Source: an uncultured Eubacteriales bacterium
GTDB taxonomy: Bacteria > Bacillota > Clostridia > TANB77 > CAG-508
NCBI GenBank assembly: GCA_949288175.1
Contig: CASEIV010000009.1
Coordinates: 62,001 to 126,000, forward strand
Reading direction: 5' to 3'
Length of the DNA: 64,000 nucleotides
Shown: positions 36,049 to 48,200 of the stretch, in pieces
Position numbering within the stretch: position 1 is the stretch's first letter
How the letters are laid out: the number at the start of each line of letters is the position of its first letter
Notes under the pieces: generated by a model
Databases searched by the model: none
Seen by the model: the letters and a program-made list of their open reading frames with translations, nothing else
What the model was told of the DNA's origin: nothing
Program-made: the position numbers and the translations under genes

Positions 36049-39000
36049 ATGAAAAATAAGATTTTTAAGATAAGTGTCGTTATTTTATTAATCATGACGC
36101 TAACAATGACAAATTTCATATTTTTGGGTTCAAGTCTTATCAGTTATGCAGCAGATGATATTAGTACAAACCATAAAAATATAGAATTTGATGCCTATTT
36201 CAAGGATAGCAATGGGCAAAAAACAAAAACATTAGAAAGAACGGCAGATATGCAAGAAATATCTTTGTATTTGGCTGTTAATGTCAATACAGAAGGATTT
36301 TTTGTGGGACAAGTTGAATTACAAAATGCTAACTTCAATATTGTAGGTTCTGAAAGTGAATTTGTAAGTAATATTTCAGATAATACAATTTATTTAAATC
36401 AATTAGATGTGGGAACTAATGCAGAGATAGAAGTAAAAGTAAAACCAATTGATGATGAAGTTATGAATATAAACATGTTAGATTGTCAAAGTGAATTAAT
36501 ATTAACAGGTATTTATAGAGATAATACAGAAAAAGACATAGACATTGATGCAACAAGAACAGTGAATATGCGATTAGTAGAAACAAATTCAAATGACAAT
36601 GTAAAAAATGAAATAAAAGTTATCACCAATAAATTTATAAAAATATCTGGTGAAGATAAACGTGTTGTACAATTGTCATTACATATGGGATTACATAACA
36701 ATAATTATCCAATGAAAGAAATTTATGCAAAAATAAATGTACCAGAAATCAATGAAACATCACCAGAAGTGATGGTAGATGTTCATCCAAACACAATGTC
36801 AGCATTTGATTATAAATATGAGAACGGATATGTGGAAATAACATTGACAAATGAAGTAACACAAAATCAGGATATATTATGGAGAAAACAAGGTGAAGAA
36901 AATGTTATTTTGACATATATTTATGATGCAGATGTGGAATTAGAAAATATAGGAATTACTTCAGAAGAAAGAATTGTTTTACAAAACGATAAAGTATTAA
37001 CTTCAAATCTTGGAACAGCTACAGTATCTAATGAAGAAATTGATTCTACAATAGAAGTAATAGCGAATAATTCAGAAGAAAGTATCTATAAAGGAAAATT
37101 ATATTCAGGTATAGATAAACAATATACTAGTCAAACTGTATTAGATGTAAACTTAGCAAATGTAGAAGAATATATATCTATAAGAGAAGGAGCAAGTAGA
37201 TATATACTTGCTGATGGAGAAGCAGATAGTAATATTTATTATAATAGAACAGTGATTTCTAAAGAGGATTTTGATACCATATTTGGTAAAGAAGGAATAA
37301 TGGAAATCTATAATGAAAATAAAGAACTACTAGCAACTGTAACAAGTGATACAGAAGTAGATGCAAATGGAAATATTGTTATTGATTATACGGGAAAAGA
37401 ACCTAAAGGAATAGACATCAGAACTTCTAGTCCAGTAACAGAAGGAAGTTTAACTTTTACACATACAAAAACAATCCGTGCATCAGATATCAATACTATA
37501 AAAGCATCAAATAGTATAGCAACTAAAGTGGTATATGGATATAACAATTATAGTGAAGAAGAATTAGCAATAAAAGGAGAAACATATACAACAGGTATAG
37601 AAGCTGAAACAGAAATGAGAATGGCACTTAATGAAACAACAACAGAAGCGAGACTAGAAATTAATAGAAATACATTATCAACTATTGTAGCAAATGATAT
37701 CGAAATGAAATTAATCTTAAAAACAGATGAAGAATCAAAAGATTTATATAGAAATCCAAGCTTTACAATTGAATTACCAGAACAGGTTGAAAGTATACAA
37801 ATCAATAGTATGAATGTATTGTATGAAGAAGAATTAACGATTGCAAATTATACGGTTGATGGAAGATATATCACCATCCAAATGACTGGAGAACAAACTG
37901 CATATAAATCACAATCAGTAGAAGGTGCGAATATTATTATTAATGCAACAATCAATGTAAATAGAACTTCTATTGCAAAACCAGAAGAAATTCATGTAAC
38001 ATACACAAACGAAAAAGCAAATGCTTATCCAAACAATGAGAATATAGGTAGAATTTCTCAAGAAATAGAAGTTGTAGCACCAAAAGATGTAACAGTGATT
38101 AATCGTATAGATGCGTTAGATATAGAAACAATTGGAGAAGAAGAAACAACAAGTGTTAAATTACAAAGAGGAACAGATGCTACACAAATGGAAGTTAGCT
38201 TTGAAATTATTAACAATAATGAAGAAAATGTAGATAATGTATTTATGTTAGGAACTTTCCCAACAAGAACGGAAGAAAATAACATCGATATAGCTGTTGT
38301 TGGCGGAGTTAATGTAGAAAATGGAAGAGTATATTATACAGAAAATGGAAATGCAACAACAGATTTACAAAACACAGAAAATGGATGGACAGAAAGTATA
38401 ACAAACCCAACAAATGTAAAGAAATATCTAGTTGAGATGGATAATATTGCTTCAAGAACTGCTGTCAGTGGTTCATATACAATAGAAGTACCAGAAAATC
38501 TAGAATATAATCAAATAGCAACAGAAGGATATGCAGTAAGTTATACAAAAGGACAAGCAAAAACGCAAAATACAGTAACAGCAACAGAAATTTCAATGGA
38601 AACAGGTGTTGGTCCAAAAATAGAAACAAATTTAACTGCAATTGTAGCAGGGGAAGAATTAACAAATACAAGTACAGTGAAAAATGGAGAAGTTATCAAG
38701 TATAGAGTACAAGTATCAAATGTTGGTTCAGAAGATGTAAGTAATATGACTGTAAAAGGAATGATACCAGAAGGAACCATCTTAGTAGAACCAGTTGATA
38801 ATTATGAATATACAGGGGCTTCATATTATAAGGGAATAGAAACAGATGCATTTGAAACAACAATTGAATCTTTAGCTGTGGGAGATATTACTTATGTAGA
38901 ATATGAAGTAATGGTTAGCTCAAGTTTGGCAGATGGAACATCAATTGCCAATACAGTAGAAATTCATTATTCAGATGTAGTGCAAGAAACAAATGAATTT

Positions 39001-40989
39001 ACTGTTTTATCAGAAAGTGGTAACTTAAGAGCAATGGTAAAAAGAGTAACAGATAGACGTGTAGACTTATATGAAGCAGGAACAGTAGAATATTTTGCAA
39101 TTATAAAAAATACTTCTTCTGAAACATTAAATGATGTAACAATAAAAACAAATAAATCAGAAAATTTAGAAGTGTCAAGATTAACATTAATTACAGGTAT
39201 GAGTGAAGATGAAGTTTCTGATGATGATATATATATCATATCTTCACAAGAAACATCAGAAGTAAGAGAAGAAGAAGAAAAAGAAAACCCTACAATTAAT
39301 GAAGAGACACAATCAGAAATTATAGAATATAGTGATGAAATGAATATAGGAACATTGCTACCTGGAGAAGTAAAAGTATTAAGCTATAATATGATAATTA
39401 ATGAAATGCCAGAGAATACAGTAGATACAATCAATTTCTCAGTAGTGGCATCAGATGGACAAAAAGAATATAAATCAAACTTATGGGAAGACAAAGTAAA
39501 TAGTTTTGATATTGACATGGCTATGGAATCAAATACAGAAAGTAGTTATGTGAAATCTGGAGATAATATTATTTATACAATTCATGTGAAAAATAGTAGT
39601 ACATCTAAAACATCTGGATTGGTGGTTAGAGATGAAATTCCTTCTTCATTAACTGTTAATCGTGTAACAAGAAATGGAGAAGAAGTAGAATTTAAAACAA
39701 ACAGTATCGAAATACAAAGTGAAATACCAGCAAATGATGAAATGACAATTATCATTGAAACAGTTGTTAATTATTCAGAAGCAAGAACAGAAGCAGAAAC
39801 CATTACGAACAGAGCAGTTGCAAGTATCTATGGAGAAGAAATTGCAACAACATCAGATTTGAATCACATAATAGAAGCAGATGTTACGGATGACAATGGT
39901 TCAAATGGAAATGAAGATGACAATCATAACGGCACTGATAATGAACAAAATGGAGACATAGCAAATGGAGAACAAATGATAAGTGGTTTAGCATGGTATG
40001 ATGAAAACGGTAATGGTAAAAAAGATGATGAAGAATCAGCATTATCTAATATTACAGTAAGATTATTAAATGTTAATACAAACCAACTAGTCAAAGATAC
40101 TAGAGGTGATACATTAGAAGCAACAACAAACGAAAATGGAATGTATGTACTTGATAATATTGCAAACGGTCAATATATTGCTATATTTGACTATGATACA
40201 GGAAAATATTCATTAACGACATATAAGGCAGAAGGAATTAATGAAACAGAAAATTCTGATGTCAGATTAAATGAATTATGGATGGGAGATACAAGACAGA
40301 AAGTTGCATCAACAGATATTCTTCGTATAGAGGCAGAAAATGTATCAGATGTTAATATTGGTTTAATAGAATTACAAAATTTTGATTTGAAATTAGACAA
40401 ATATGTTAATAGAATATTAGTTCAAAATTCTGCGGGAACAACAACAAGAGAATATAATAATTCTACAACAGCAAAAATTGAATTAGATGCAAAACAAATG
40501 CAAGGTTCAAATGTTATCATTGAATACAATATTGTGGTAACAAACGTAGGAGAAGTAGCAGGATATGCTAGAAACATTGTAGATTATCTGCCAAGTGATT
40601 TAGAATTTAGTTCAGAATTAAATAAAGATTGGTATGAAAGAAACAATGTATTATACACAACTGCATTAGAAAATGATAGCATTAATCCAGGAGAATCAAG
40701 AACAGTGACTTTAACCTTAACAAAAACAATGGGAGAAGATAACTTAGTTACAAGAAATAATGCAGAAATTTACGAAGCATATAATGATTTAGGATTAGAA
40801 GATAGTAATTCAACACCAGGTAATAATGTCAGTGGTGAAAATGATATGGGTTCAGCAGATGTTATCGTTAGTATTAGAACTGGTGGCGTTGTATATATGA
40901 CAATTGGAGTTATCATTGCAATTGTTGTATTAACAGGTATTGTTGCAGGAATTATTGTAAAAAGAAAAAATGCTAAGGAAGAAAATTAG
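36049..40989 (+). CDS. Large secreted DUF11/SdrD-like surface protein, membrane-anchored
   Basis: The protein has 1646 residues. I use ATG at 36049 after GGGAGG. A signal peptide covers about 1-35 (ending SLISYAA-DD). The body is a series of beta-sandwich repeats; two or more are DUF11-like ('VSNVGSEDVSNMTVKGMIPE', 'VKNSSTSKTSGLVVRDEIPS'). An acidic spacer near 1290-1305 precedes an SdrD B-like domain at about 1310-1400 (ISGLAWYDENGNGKKDDEES). A final DUF11-like domain and a membrane helix (about 1612-1635) ending KRKNAKEEN complete it. No LPXTG motif is seen. The next surface gene begins 20 bases later. It is probably a stalk-like adhesin or matrix protein. The whole protein is homologous to the N-terminal half of the 3011-aa protein. 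Confidence 0.85.
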   Translation: MKNKIFKISVVILLIMTLTMTNFIFLGSSLISYAADDISTNHKNIEFDAYFKDSNGQKTKTLERTADMQEISLYLAVNVNTEGFFVGQVELQNANFNIVGSESEFVSNISDNTIYLNQLDVGTNAEIEVKVKPIDDEVMNINMLDCQSELILTGIYRDNTEKDIDIDATRTVNMRLVETNSNDNVKNEIKVITNKFIKISGEDKRVVQLSLHMGLHNNNYPMKEIYAKINVPEINETSPEVMVDVHPNTMSAFDYKYENGYVEITLTNEVTQNQDILWRKQGEENVILTYIYDADVELENIGITSEERIVLQNDKVLTSNLGTATVSNEEIDSTIEVIANNSEESIYKGKLYSGIDKQYTSQTVLDVNLANVEEYISIREGASRYILADGEADSNIYYNRTVISKEDFDTIFGKEGIMEIYNENKELLATVTSDTEVDANGNIVIDYTGKEPKGIDIRTSSPVTEGSLTFTHTKTIRASDINTIKASNSIATKVVYGYNNYSEEELAIKGETYTTGIEAETEMRMALNETTTEARLEINRNTLSTIVANDIEMKLILKTDEESKDLYRNPSFTIELPEQVESIQINSMNVLYEEELTIANYTVDGRYITIQMTGEQTAYKSQSVEGANIIINATINVNRTSIAKPEEIHVTYTNEKANAYPNNENIGRISQEIEVVAPKDVTVINRIDALDIETIGEEETTSVKLQRGTDATQMEVSFEIINNNEENVDNVFMLGTFPTRTEENNIDIAVVGGVNVENGRVYYTENGNATTDLQNTENGWTESITNPTNVKKYLVEMDNIASRTAVSGSYTIEVPENLEYNQIATEGYAVSYTKGQAKTQNTVTATEISMETGVGPKIETNLTAIVAGEELTNTSTVKNGEVIKYRVQVSNVGSEDVSNMTVKGMIPEGTILVEPVDNYEYTGASYYKGIETDAFETTIESLAVGDITYVEYEVMVSSSLADGTSIANTVEIHYSDVVQETNEFTVLSESGNLRAMVKRVTDRRVDLYEAGTVEYFAIIKNTSSETLNDVTIKTNKSENLEVSRLTLITGMSEDEVSDDDIYIISSQETSEVREEEEKENPTINEETQSEIIEYSDEMNIGTLLPGEVKVLSYNMIINEMPENTVDTINFSVVASDGQKEYKSNLWEDKVNSFDIDMAMESNTESSYVKSGDNIIYTIHVKNSSTSKTSGLVVRDEIPSSLTVNRVTRNGEEVEFKTNSIEIQSEIPANDEMTIIIETVVNYSEARTEAETITNRAVASIYGEEIATTSDLNHIIEADVTDDNGSNGNEDDNHNGTDNEQNGDIANGEQMISGLAWYDENGNGKKDDEESALSNITVRLLNVNTNQLVKDTRGDTLEATTNENGMYVLDNIANGQYIAIFDYDTGKYSLTTYKAEGINETENSDVRLNELWMGDTRQKVASTDILRIEAENVSDVNIGLIELQNFDLKLDKYVNRILVQNSAGTTTREYNNSTTAKIELDAKQMQGSNVIIEYNIVVTNVGEVAGYARNIVDYLPSDLEFSSELNKDWYERNNVLYTTALENDSINPGESRTVTLTLTKTMGEDNLVTRNNAEIYEAYNDLGLEDSNSTPGNNVSGENDMGSADVIVSIRTGGVVYMTIGVIIAIVVLTGIVAGIIVKRKNAKEEN

Positions 40990-41009
40990 AAAGGAAAGGA
41001 GGTAAGAAA

Positions 41010-44000
41010 ATGAGTAAAGTGAAAAAATTACTAATTGGGATGATTGTAATGGCACTTGCTATATTGGCTTTTGCCAATATAGCAAATGCAGCATATAGTG
41101 TAGGACAAAGTGTTTCCGTTACATATAGTGATTATCTAAATGATCCAAATTTATACTGTGTTGAACATAACCAAGCTTTAAGTGGAAGACTAACATATAG
41201 AGTTATTTCAGAAATAGATATCAGAGGAAATACTTCAACAGACCATACAGGGAAAAGCATTAATAGTTGGCATAATGCAAAACTTGCTCACATATTATCG
41301 GCAGATAATGGTGGATATAAAGAAAGTGGACCAGTACAAAATGCCATTTGGAATTATATGTATACATGGATGAAAAATGTAGGACAATATCATGAAGGTT
41401 TATATGATGGATTTGCAAGCACAGTACAAGGAAATGGTTCTTACTTAGATTCTTCATCTTCAGATTATGCAAATGAATTAGCCAATTTAGGTATTACAGA
41501 TAATACCAATAAAGCAGGTATTAAAGTACAATCAGATGGGAACTATATAAAAATAGGACCATTTAATTGGAGTTTTGCTGGTACTTTAAATAATATAGTA
41601 GTGAGAGATCAAAACGGAAATGCTGTAAGTGGTCTTAGATTTAGTACATATACAGGAACAACAGAAAATATAATAGGTGTTGGTAATATACAATCAGGAA
41701 GAGATTTCTATATTTCAATACCAATCAGTAGTGGTATTAGTAGAATTACTACTATTTCAGCAAGTGGTAGTACAGAAGTGGAAGGTGTAAAGGTTTGGTT
41801 TTTAGAGTCACAAAATGGATATAGTTTCCAAAACTTAATTGCAAGAGAACCATACAGAACACCATATCCGTATGAAACAACTTTTGAATATAATATTGAT
41901 TTATTAGGAAGTTTAAGAGTAATTAAAGTAAATAAAGACAATCATGAAATTAGATTACAAGGTGTAGGTTTCAAAATCCAAAATAAACAATCAGGATTAT
42001 ATGTACATGAAGATGCCAACGGAAATATTACTTATGTACCAGAAAACCAAGCAACAGAATTTGTAACAGATGCTAATGGAGAAATCTTAATCGAAAACTT
42101 GATTGTAGGAACTTATATAGCATATGAAACACAAAATCCAAATTATGGTTATGAATTTATATCAGATGGAGTAGAAGGTACTGTTATTGTAGATAAAACC
42201 CAAGATTTTGTGATTGAAAATAAACAAATTTATGTAAAACTTTCTGGATATGTATGGGTAGATAAACAATCAGAAAAACAATCACAAAGAAATAGTTTAT
42301 ATAGAGACGATTTAAATGATGATGCAGACGAATTATTAGAAGGTGTTATTGTCAGATTGATTGATAGAACAACAGGAGAAGTTGTAAAAAATGATGATGG
42401 AGAAGATTTCTATGCATTAACAAGAGAAATTGATTTAGGGGATAGCATTATCAGATATTATCAATTTGTAGATGTTAAAATAGAGAACTTAGAAAATTAT
42501 TATATCCAATTTGAATATGATGGATTAACCTATACGAATGTAACACCACATATTGATAAAGATAATGGATCAAAAGCAGCAGAAAATCCAGGAGATAGAG
42601 ATGCATTCAATAAGAAATTTAGTACGATTGAAGGCACTTCTGAAACAACAGGTGTTGCATTAGACGAAAATGGAAATGTAGCTCATGAATTAAGTTATCG
42701 TAAAGACAAAGAACAACATAAATCAACATTTATCAATGAAGGTTTACCAGTTGGACAATATCCAATAACAGCCAATACAGACGAAACAGACTATATGATT
42801 AAAGAACATTTTGAATATGGAATGGAAGAAATACCATATATCAATTTAGGTTTATATATAAGAGAACAACCAGATTTAGCATTGATAAAAGATATGCAAA
42901 ATGTAAGACTTGCTATCAATGAATATCAACATATTTACGAATATGCACAAAGATTTGAGAATTTAGAAGAACAAGGAACAGATGGAGATTATAGTGATAC
43001 AGCATTTAATGTTGGTGTTAAATTTGCTAATGAATATATAGATAATTCATATACAAGAGCAATCTATAAAGCAGATTATGAATATGTAAATGAAGAAGAT
43101 AGCAGTAGAGAATTAAAAGCATATATTACTTACAGAATTGCGGTAAGAAATGAAACAAGTAGTTTAATAACACAAGTAAACAATTTAGTAGATTACTTTG
43201 ATAGTAGATATACAATTGTCGCAATGGGTACAGGAATTAATCAAGAAGGTATCATTACTGGAAATATTGACTATGAACAAGAAGCATATAATGATGAATA
43301 TGCAAAAACAATTATTTATACAAATTCAAGAATAGAACCTGGAAAACAAAATGAATTTTATGTACAATTTGAATTATCTAGAGAAGCAGTACTAGAAATT
43401 TTAAATGATGGAGAAACATTAGATAATGTTGTAGAGATAAATTCATATTCAACATTTGATGGAAATGGAAGTGTATATGCTGGTGTAGATGTTGATTCTA
43501 ACCCAGGAAATGCAATACCAGATGACCTTACAACATATGAAGATGATACAGACTCAAGTCCATCACTAAAATTAGAAGTAGCCGATAGCAGAGAAATGAC
43601 AGGTAAAGTATTCTTAGATGCTACATCAGGGGAATTATTAACAGGACAAATCAGACAAGGTAGCGGAAAATATGAAGATGGAGAGACAGGCATACCAGGC
43701 GTAGCAATTACACTTACAGAAACTTCTGGAACAGGATTGGTGTATACTGCAACAACAGATGATAATGGTGATTTCTATATCTCAGATTTCATACCAGGAG
43801 ATTATACATTAACCTATACTTGGGGAGATGAGACATATACCGTACAACATTATAAAGGAACTGTATATAACAAAGATAGATATGATGCCAATATGGCAAA
43901 TAAAGAATGGTATAAGACAGATGTAGAAACGAGATGGACAGATGCAGTAGATGATTATGATACAAGATTAGCAATTGATGCAGAATTAAATGAAATTAGC

Positions 44001-44969
44001 AATACAACTGAAACAACAATTGATAAAATGGATTCTACAACACCAACAATGGGAATTGGCGTAGAATATGATACCACATATACAGCATCTTCTGGAGATA
44101 GATATGTATATAGAATTGAAAATGTTGATTTTGGTATTGTAGAAAGAGCAAGACAAGCATTAAGATTAAATAAAAGAGTAAAAACAATGCAAGTTACTTT
44201 AGCAAATGGTACAACACTAGTAGATTTGGAAATAACAGAAGATGGAAAATTAGAAGGACTAACGTCAAATGTAACCTATTTACCACCATCAGAATATGCA
44301 ATACCTAAAAATGGAATGGTTAGACTTGAAATGGATAATGAATTGTTAGAAGGATCAACATTGCAAATACAATATGAAATCAAAGTAGATAATGACAGTG
44401 AGTTAGACTATATGTCAGAGAACTATTATCAATATGGTATCATAGAAGGAAATGTTGTTACCATTACCCCATCAGCGATTGTGGATTATTTAGATACAGA
44501 TTGGAGCTTTGATGTTAATCGTAATCCAGATTGGGAAGTGGTAAGAAAAGATGATCCAAGGCTTGATTTAGCAGAAGACGTTATCAATTCAGATACAATT
44601 GGAAATAGAACCATACTTTATACAGAAGCATTAGCAGGTTATGATTTACAACCAACAGAAAGTGCAACTGTTATGCTAGATGTATCTAAATTATTAAATG
44701 CATCACAAGACATTGAATTAGAAAATGAAACAGAAATAGTGAAAGTAAACAAACCAGGAGGAGCAAATTTAACTTTCATACCAGGTAACTATGTACCAGG
44801 TACAGGACCAGCAGTTGAATCTGATGATGATATGGCAGAAATTGTGATTATAACGCCAAATACAGGTGAAAACTTAAATTACATCATACCATTATCAATT
44901 ACCATCACGGCATTTGTGATTATCGGAGCAGGAATATTCTTTATTAAGAAAAAGGTCTTAAATAAATAA
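41010..44969 (+). CDS. Cell-wall-anchored adhesin with a probable thioester (TQXA) domain
   Basis: The protein has 1319 residues, ATG after AAAGGAGG. The signal peptide ends near residue 28 (NIANA-AYS). The first domain has LYCVEH (Cys50) and GPVQNAIWNYM (Gln110), the Cys and [TV]QxA-IW pair of thioester-forming adhesin domains, which can bind host or surface amines covalently. Then come Cna-B/SpaA-like repeats (GSLRVIKVNKDNHEIRLQGV near 299; SGYVWVDKQSEKQ near 412; MTGKVFLDATSGE near 864). The C-terminus has TPNTGEN, a sortase-like xPxTG motif, a membrane helix and FFIKKKVLNK. It forms an operon with the preceding gene. Its C-terminal part is homologous to the second half of the 3011-aa protein. 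Confidence 0.84.
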   Translation: MSKVKKLLIGMIVMALAILAFANIANAAYSVGQSVSVTYSDYLNDPNLYCVEHNQALSGRLTYRVISEIDIRGNTSTDHTGKSINSWHNAKLAHILSADNGGYKESGPVQNAIWNYMYTWMKNVGQYHEGLYDGFASTVQGNGSYLDSSSSDYANELANLGITDNTNKAGIKVQSDGNYIKIGPFNWSFAGTLNNIVVRDQNGNAVSGLRFSTYTGTTENIIGVGNIQSGRDFYISIPISSGISRITTISASGSTEVEGVKVWFLESQNGYSFQNLIAREPYRTPYPYETTFEYNIDLLGSLRVIKVNKDNHEIRLQGVGFKIQNKQSGLYVHEDANGNITYVPENQATEFVTDANGEILIENLIVGTYIAYETQNPNYGYEFISDGVEGTVIVDKTQDFVIENKQIYVKLSGYVWVDKQSEKQSQRNSLYRDDLNDDADELLEGVIVRLIDRTTGEVVKNDDGEDFYALTREIDLGDSIIRYYQFVDVKIENLENYYIQFEYDGLTYTNVTPHIDKDNGSKAAENPGDRDAFNKKFSTIEGTSETTGVALDENGNVAHELSYRKDKEQHKSTFINEGLPVGQYPITANTDETDYMIKEHFEYGMEEIPYINLGLYIREQPDLALIKDMQNVRLAINEYQHIYEYAQRFENLEEQGTDGDYSDTAFNVGVKFANEYIDNSYTRAIYKADYEYVNEEDSSRELKAYITYRIAVRNETSSLITQVNNLVDYFDSRYTIVAMGTGINQEGIITGNIDYEQEAYNDEYAKTIIYTNSRIEPGKQNEFYVQFELSREAVLEILNDGETLDNVVEINSYSTFDGNGSVYAGVDVDSNPGNAIPDDLTTYEDDTDSSPSLKLEVADSREMTGKVFLDATSGELLTGQIRQGSGKYEDGETGIPGVAITLTETSGTGLVYTATTDDNGDFYISDFIPGDYTLTYTWGDETYTVQHYKGTVYNKDRYDANMANKEWYKTDVETRWTDAVDDYDTRLAIDAELNEISNTTETTIDKMDSTTPTMGIGVEYDTTYTASSGDRYVYRIENVDFGIVERARQALRLNKRVKTMQVTLANGTTLVDLEITEDGKLEGLTSNVTYLPPSEYAIPKNGMVRLEMDNELLEGSTLQIQYEIKVDNDSELDYMSENYYQYGIIEGNVVTITPSAIVDYLDTDWSFDVNRNPDWEVVRKDDPRLDLAEDVINSDTIGNRTILYTEALAGYDLQPTESATVMLDVSKLLNASQDIELENETEIVKVNKPGGANLTFIPGNYVPGTGPAVESDDDMAEIVIITPNTGENLNYIIPLSITITAFVIIGAGIFFIKKKVLNK

Positions 44970-44977
44970 GAGATATA

Positions 44978-45021
44978 AACAAAAAATATGAGATTGAAAA
45001 TTCAATCTCATATTTTTTGTT
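44978..45021 (+). terminator. Strong terminator closing the first surface-protein cassette
   Basis: aacaaaaaatatgagattga pairs perfectly with tcaatctcatattttttgtt around a 4-base loop, with a built-in T run. Confidence 0.92.
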
Positions 45022-45060
45022 TTATGGACAACACCGTATATAGCTACGCAAATAATCATC

Positions 45061-45067
45061 TGTCGAA
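45061..45067 (+). promoter_or_regulatory. Possible Spo0A box
   Basis: tgtcgaa is an exact match to the 0A-box core, 197 bases before the 3011-aa surface gene. A single 7-mer can occur by chance. The rest of the 294-base gap is AT-rich; ttgaaa-N17-taatgt near 45200-45228 could be the promoter. Confidence 0.25.
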
Positions 45068-45263
45068 AAAACAAATAAAATATTACAAAATGTAATAAAA
45101 ATGTAAAAAAAATAAAATATAAAGATATTTGTATATCGAAAAAAGAGCATCCCTAAAAGAAAAAAAGCAGAGAATGGGTTATGTGGAAAACATTCACATT
45201 GAAATTCTTCACAAGAAAGTGTAATGTAATATATAGGAAGATACGAATCTTGGAGGGAAAATT

Positions 45264-48200
45264 ATGAAGAAAAAAGTTTTAAGAAAACAAACCATGGCAA
45301 TATTAATTCTAGTTTTTGCTGTATTAAATATTTTTATGCTTGCCATACAAAATGTTAATGCAGAAGAAGAATTGTCAGTTCATGCAAATCCAATCTTAGA
45401 GGGAACATTAGAAAAATACATAAACTATGATATCTCTGAAGGGGATAAAGGAACATTAGTGCAATATCATTTAAGAACAGGAATTGATTATCAAGAAGAA
45501 TCTGAAGTTTTCCCTGTAAAAGAAAATGAAACAACGATTCAAGTAGGACAAATTGATGGTAAATATCCATATGATGTAAGAGTTATTACAAATCGTACAG
45601 AAGTAACAAATGGAAATACGGATATATATCATACAGATATGTTATATGACCCTAGTACAGGTACAGTAACAATATATATGGATAATCTAGATGAAAACGG
45701 TAATATGCTTTCAGATAAAATACCAAATAGTGATAATAGAGATGATTACATAGTTGTTTGTTATTATGATACATATATCGATAATCCAGTAGAAAGGAAA
45801 GTTTCTTTAGATATATCATCAAAAATGACATTATTTTCAAATGAAAATACAGAAGTATATGGAGAAGGAAAATTAGAAAACGTTGTAACAGAAAATGTAG
45901 GAGATGTCACATCTATAAAACATGATACAGAAGATATATATAATGGATATATAAAATCAAATATAATTAATGGAACAGAATATAATACACCATATACAGA
46001 AACAGCAGAAATTAATGTTAGTAAAAAAGAAGTACATCAAAAAATGCAAATAACAGAAGAAAATACATTTGTTAGAACAAATGGAGAAGAAGTTGTAAGA
46101 GATTTAGGTAATGATTATGAGTTAGTATATAAAAGTACAAAGTTTGAAAAACAAAATATAGTAGAACTTCTTGGAGAAGAATTTAATATTGAAATTTCAG
46201 ATGAAAATAATAATATACTAGCTACAATCAATCAAGATACACAATTTGCAGAAGATGGTAGTATTACCATTACTTATGAAAATGATGTAAAAAATGTAAA
46301 TATAAAAACAAGTAAGATAATAACTGAAGGTATATTCCATATTGAAAATACAAAAGAAATTAAGAGCACAATGAGAGAGATACAAAATGTAAAGATAAAA
46401 ACAACAACCAATATCATTGGAATGAATGAAGAGGAAGTGAAGATACAAACAGAGGAAAATACAGAAGAAACACAAATAGTAGAAAAAGAGAGTTATACAA
46501 AAACAGATGAAAGTTTTGTAGAAATAAAAGATGCTGAAACAAAAGTAGATTTTGATATAAGTACAGAAAATTTAACAAATGAAAAACAAAATGAAATAAC
46601 ATTTAAAATAAAGTTACAAACAACTAGTAATGCAGACAATATGTTCAAAAATACAAAACTTAAAATAGAGCTTCCTAATCAAGTAGAAAAAGTAATATTA
46701 AAAGAGAATTCTATAATTTATGCCAATGGATTAACATTAAGTGAGCCATATATAGAAACAAATGAAAATGGTAATATAAATATTGTATCAACTTTAGAAG
46801 GAACACAAACTCAATACAATGAAAATGAATTAGGTTTGACAACTAATATAGAAATAAAAGCAGTATTGATATTAAAGAAAGATATAGAAAATGCAAGTGA
46901 AAGCATTAATTTGAACTATACTAATGAATGGACATTGGATAATGAAATTGAAAGTGGAAATTGTTCTAAAAAAGTTGAAATCAATAGTTTTCAAAATACA
47001 AATGTAGTTAAAGAAGATGAAAACTTATCAGGTGAAAGTATTATAAATACGCAAGATATAGAAGGATTACAACTAGAAGTAAATCCTATAAGAGGAAATA
47101 CAAATATAAATGATGGAGATGTCATTTATGAGGGAGAATATATAAAATATAATATTAAAGTAACCAATACATCAGATGAAGACATCAATAATTTAAAAAT
47201 AATAGGAACTATACCAGATGGGCTAACTTATGGAGAATTAGAAGCAGATTTTAATAGTTTTCGTGGAGAGTATAAATACAATTTTGATGATAGCATTAGA
47301 GAAAAAAATATAGATATTGGAACAATAAAATCAGGTGAGAGTAAAACTGTATTTTATGAGGTACAAGCAAATGATTTAGCGGACGTAGAAGAAAAGCAAA
47401 TATTAACTGAAATTAAAGTATGTTTAGGAGAACAAGAAGTTCAAAATTATGAGATAAGAAATGTTGTAAAAAAAGCAGAAGTAAAAGTTTTTCTTAGAGC
47501 AAATTTAGATTATAGAGGACATAATGGTTGGAATTATTGGGTGGACTTATCATCAGCAGTTGAAGAGGACGTAACTGTTAAAATTTACTTACCAAAAGAA
47601 TTCGAATTAGATTGTGTTGTATATGAGGGAAGTAAAATTTCTCTAGATATGGAAATATCAGAAGAAAATGTTATTACAACAACTTTAAATTCAACTGGAA
47701 GTTATTCATTCCAAGGAGCAATAGATAATATTGAAAAAGAAGACAGCAAGAGTTCAGTAGAACTTACAGCGTTTGTAGAAGTTATAAAAGATAATATATA
47801 TACATCTAATGAAAATAGAATCATTGTGCAATATAATAATGTGAATGTATCCATGACATCTCCAAATGAAGGGGAAGAAGTAAAGTATGGTGAAGAAATA
47901 AATTATGAAGTAAAAATAGAAAATACAGGTGGAAACAATGTTAACTATGGAGAATCAGATTATATAAATGTAAGACTAACAGATTACTTGCCAGAAGATT
48001 TACAACCTATTAGTATTACTTATAATACATGGACATTAGATGATAAATTGCAAATTGTTTCTAATGATACCATTACAAAAGATATTAGTGGAATAAATGT
48101 AGATGAATCGGGAAAACCACTTCCTAATATTGATGAATATATTTTAATACCAAGTGGAGAAACATCAACGATTACTATAAAAACTACAGCTGGTTATGTA

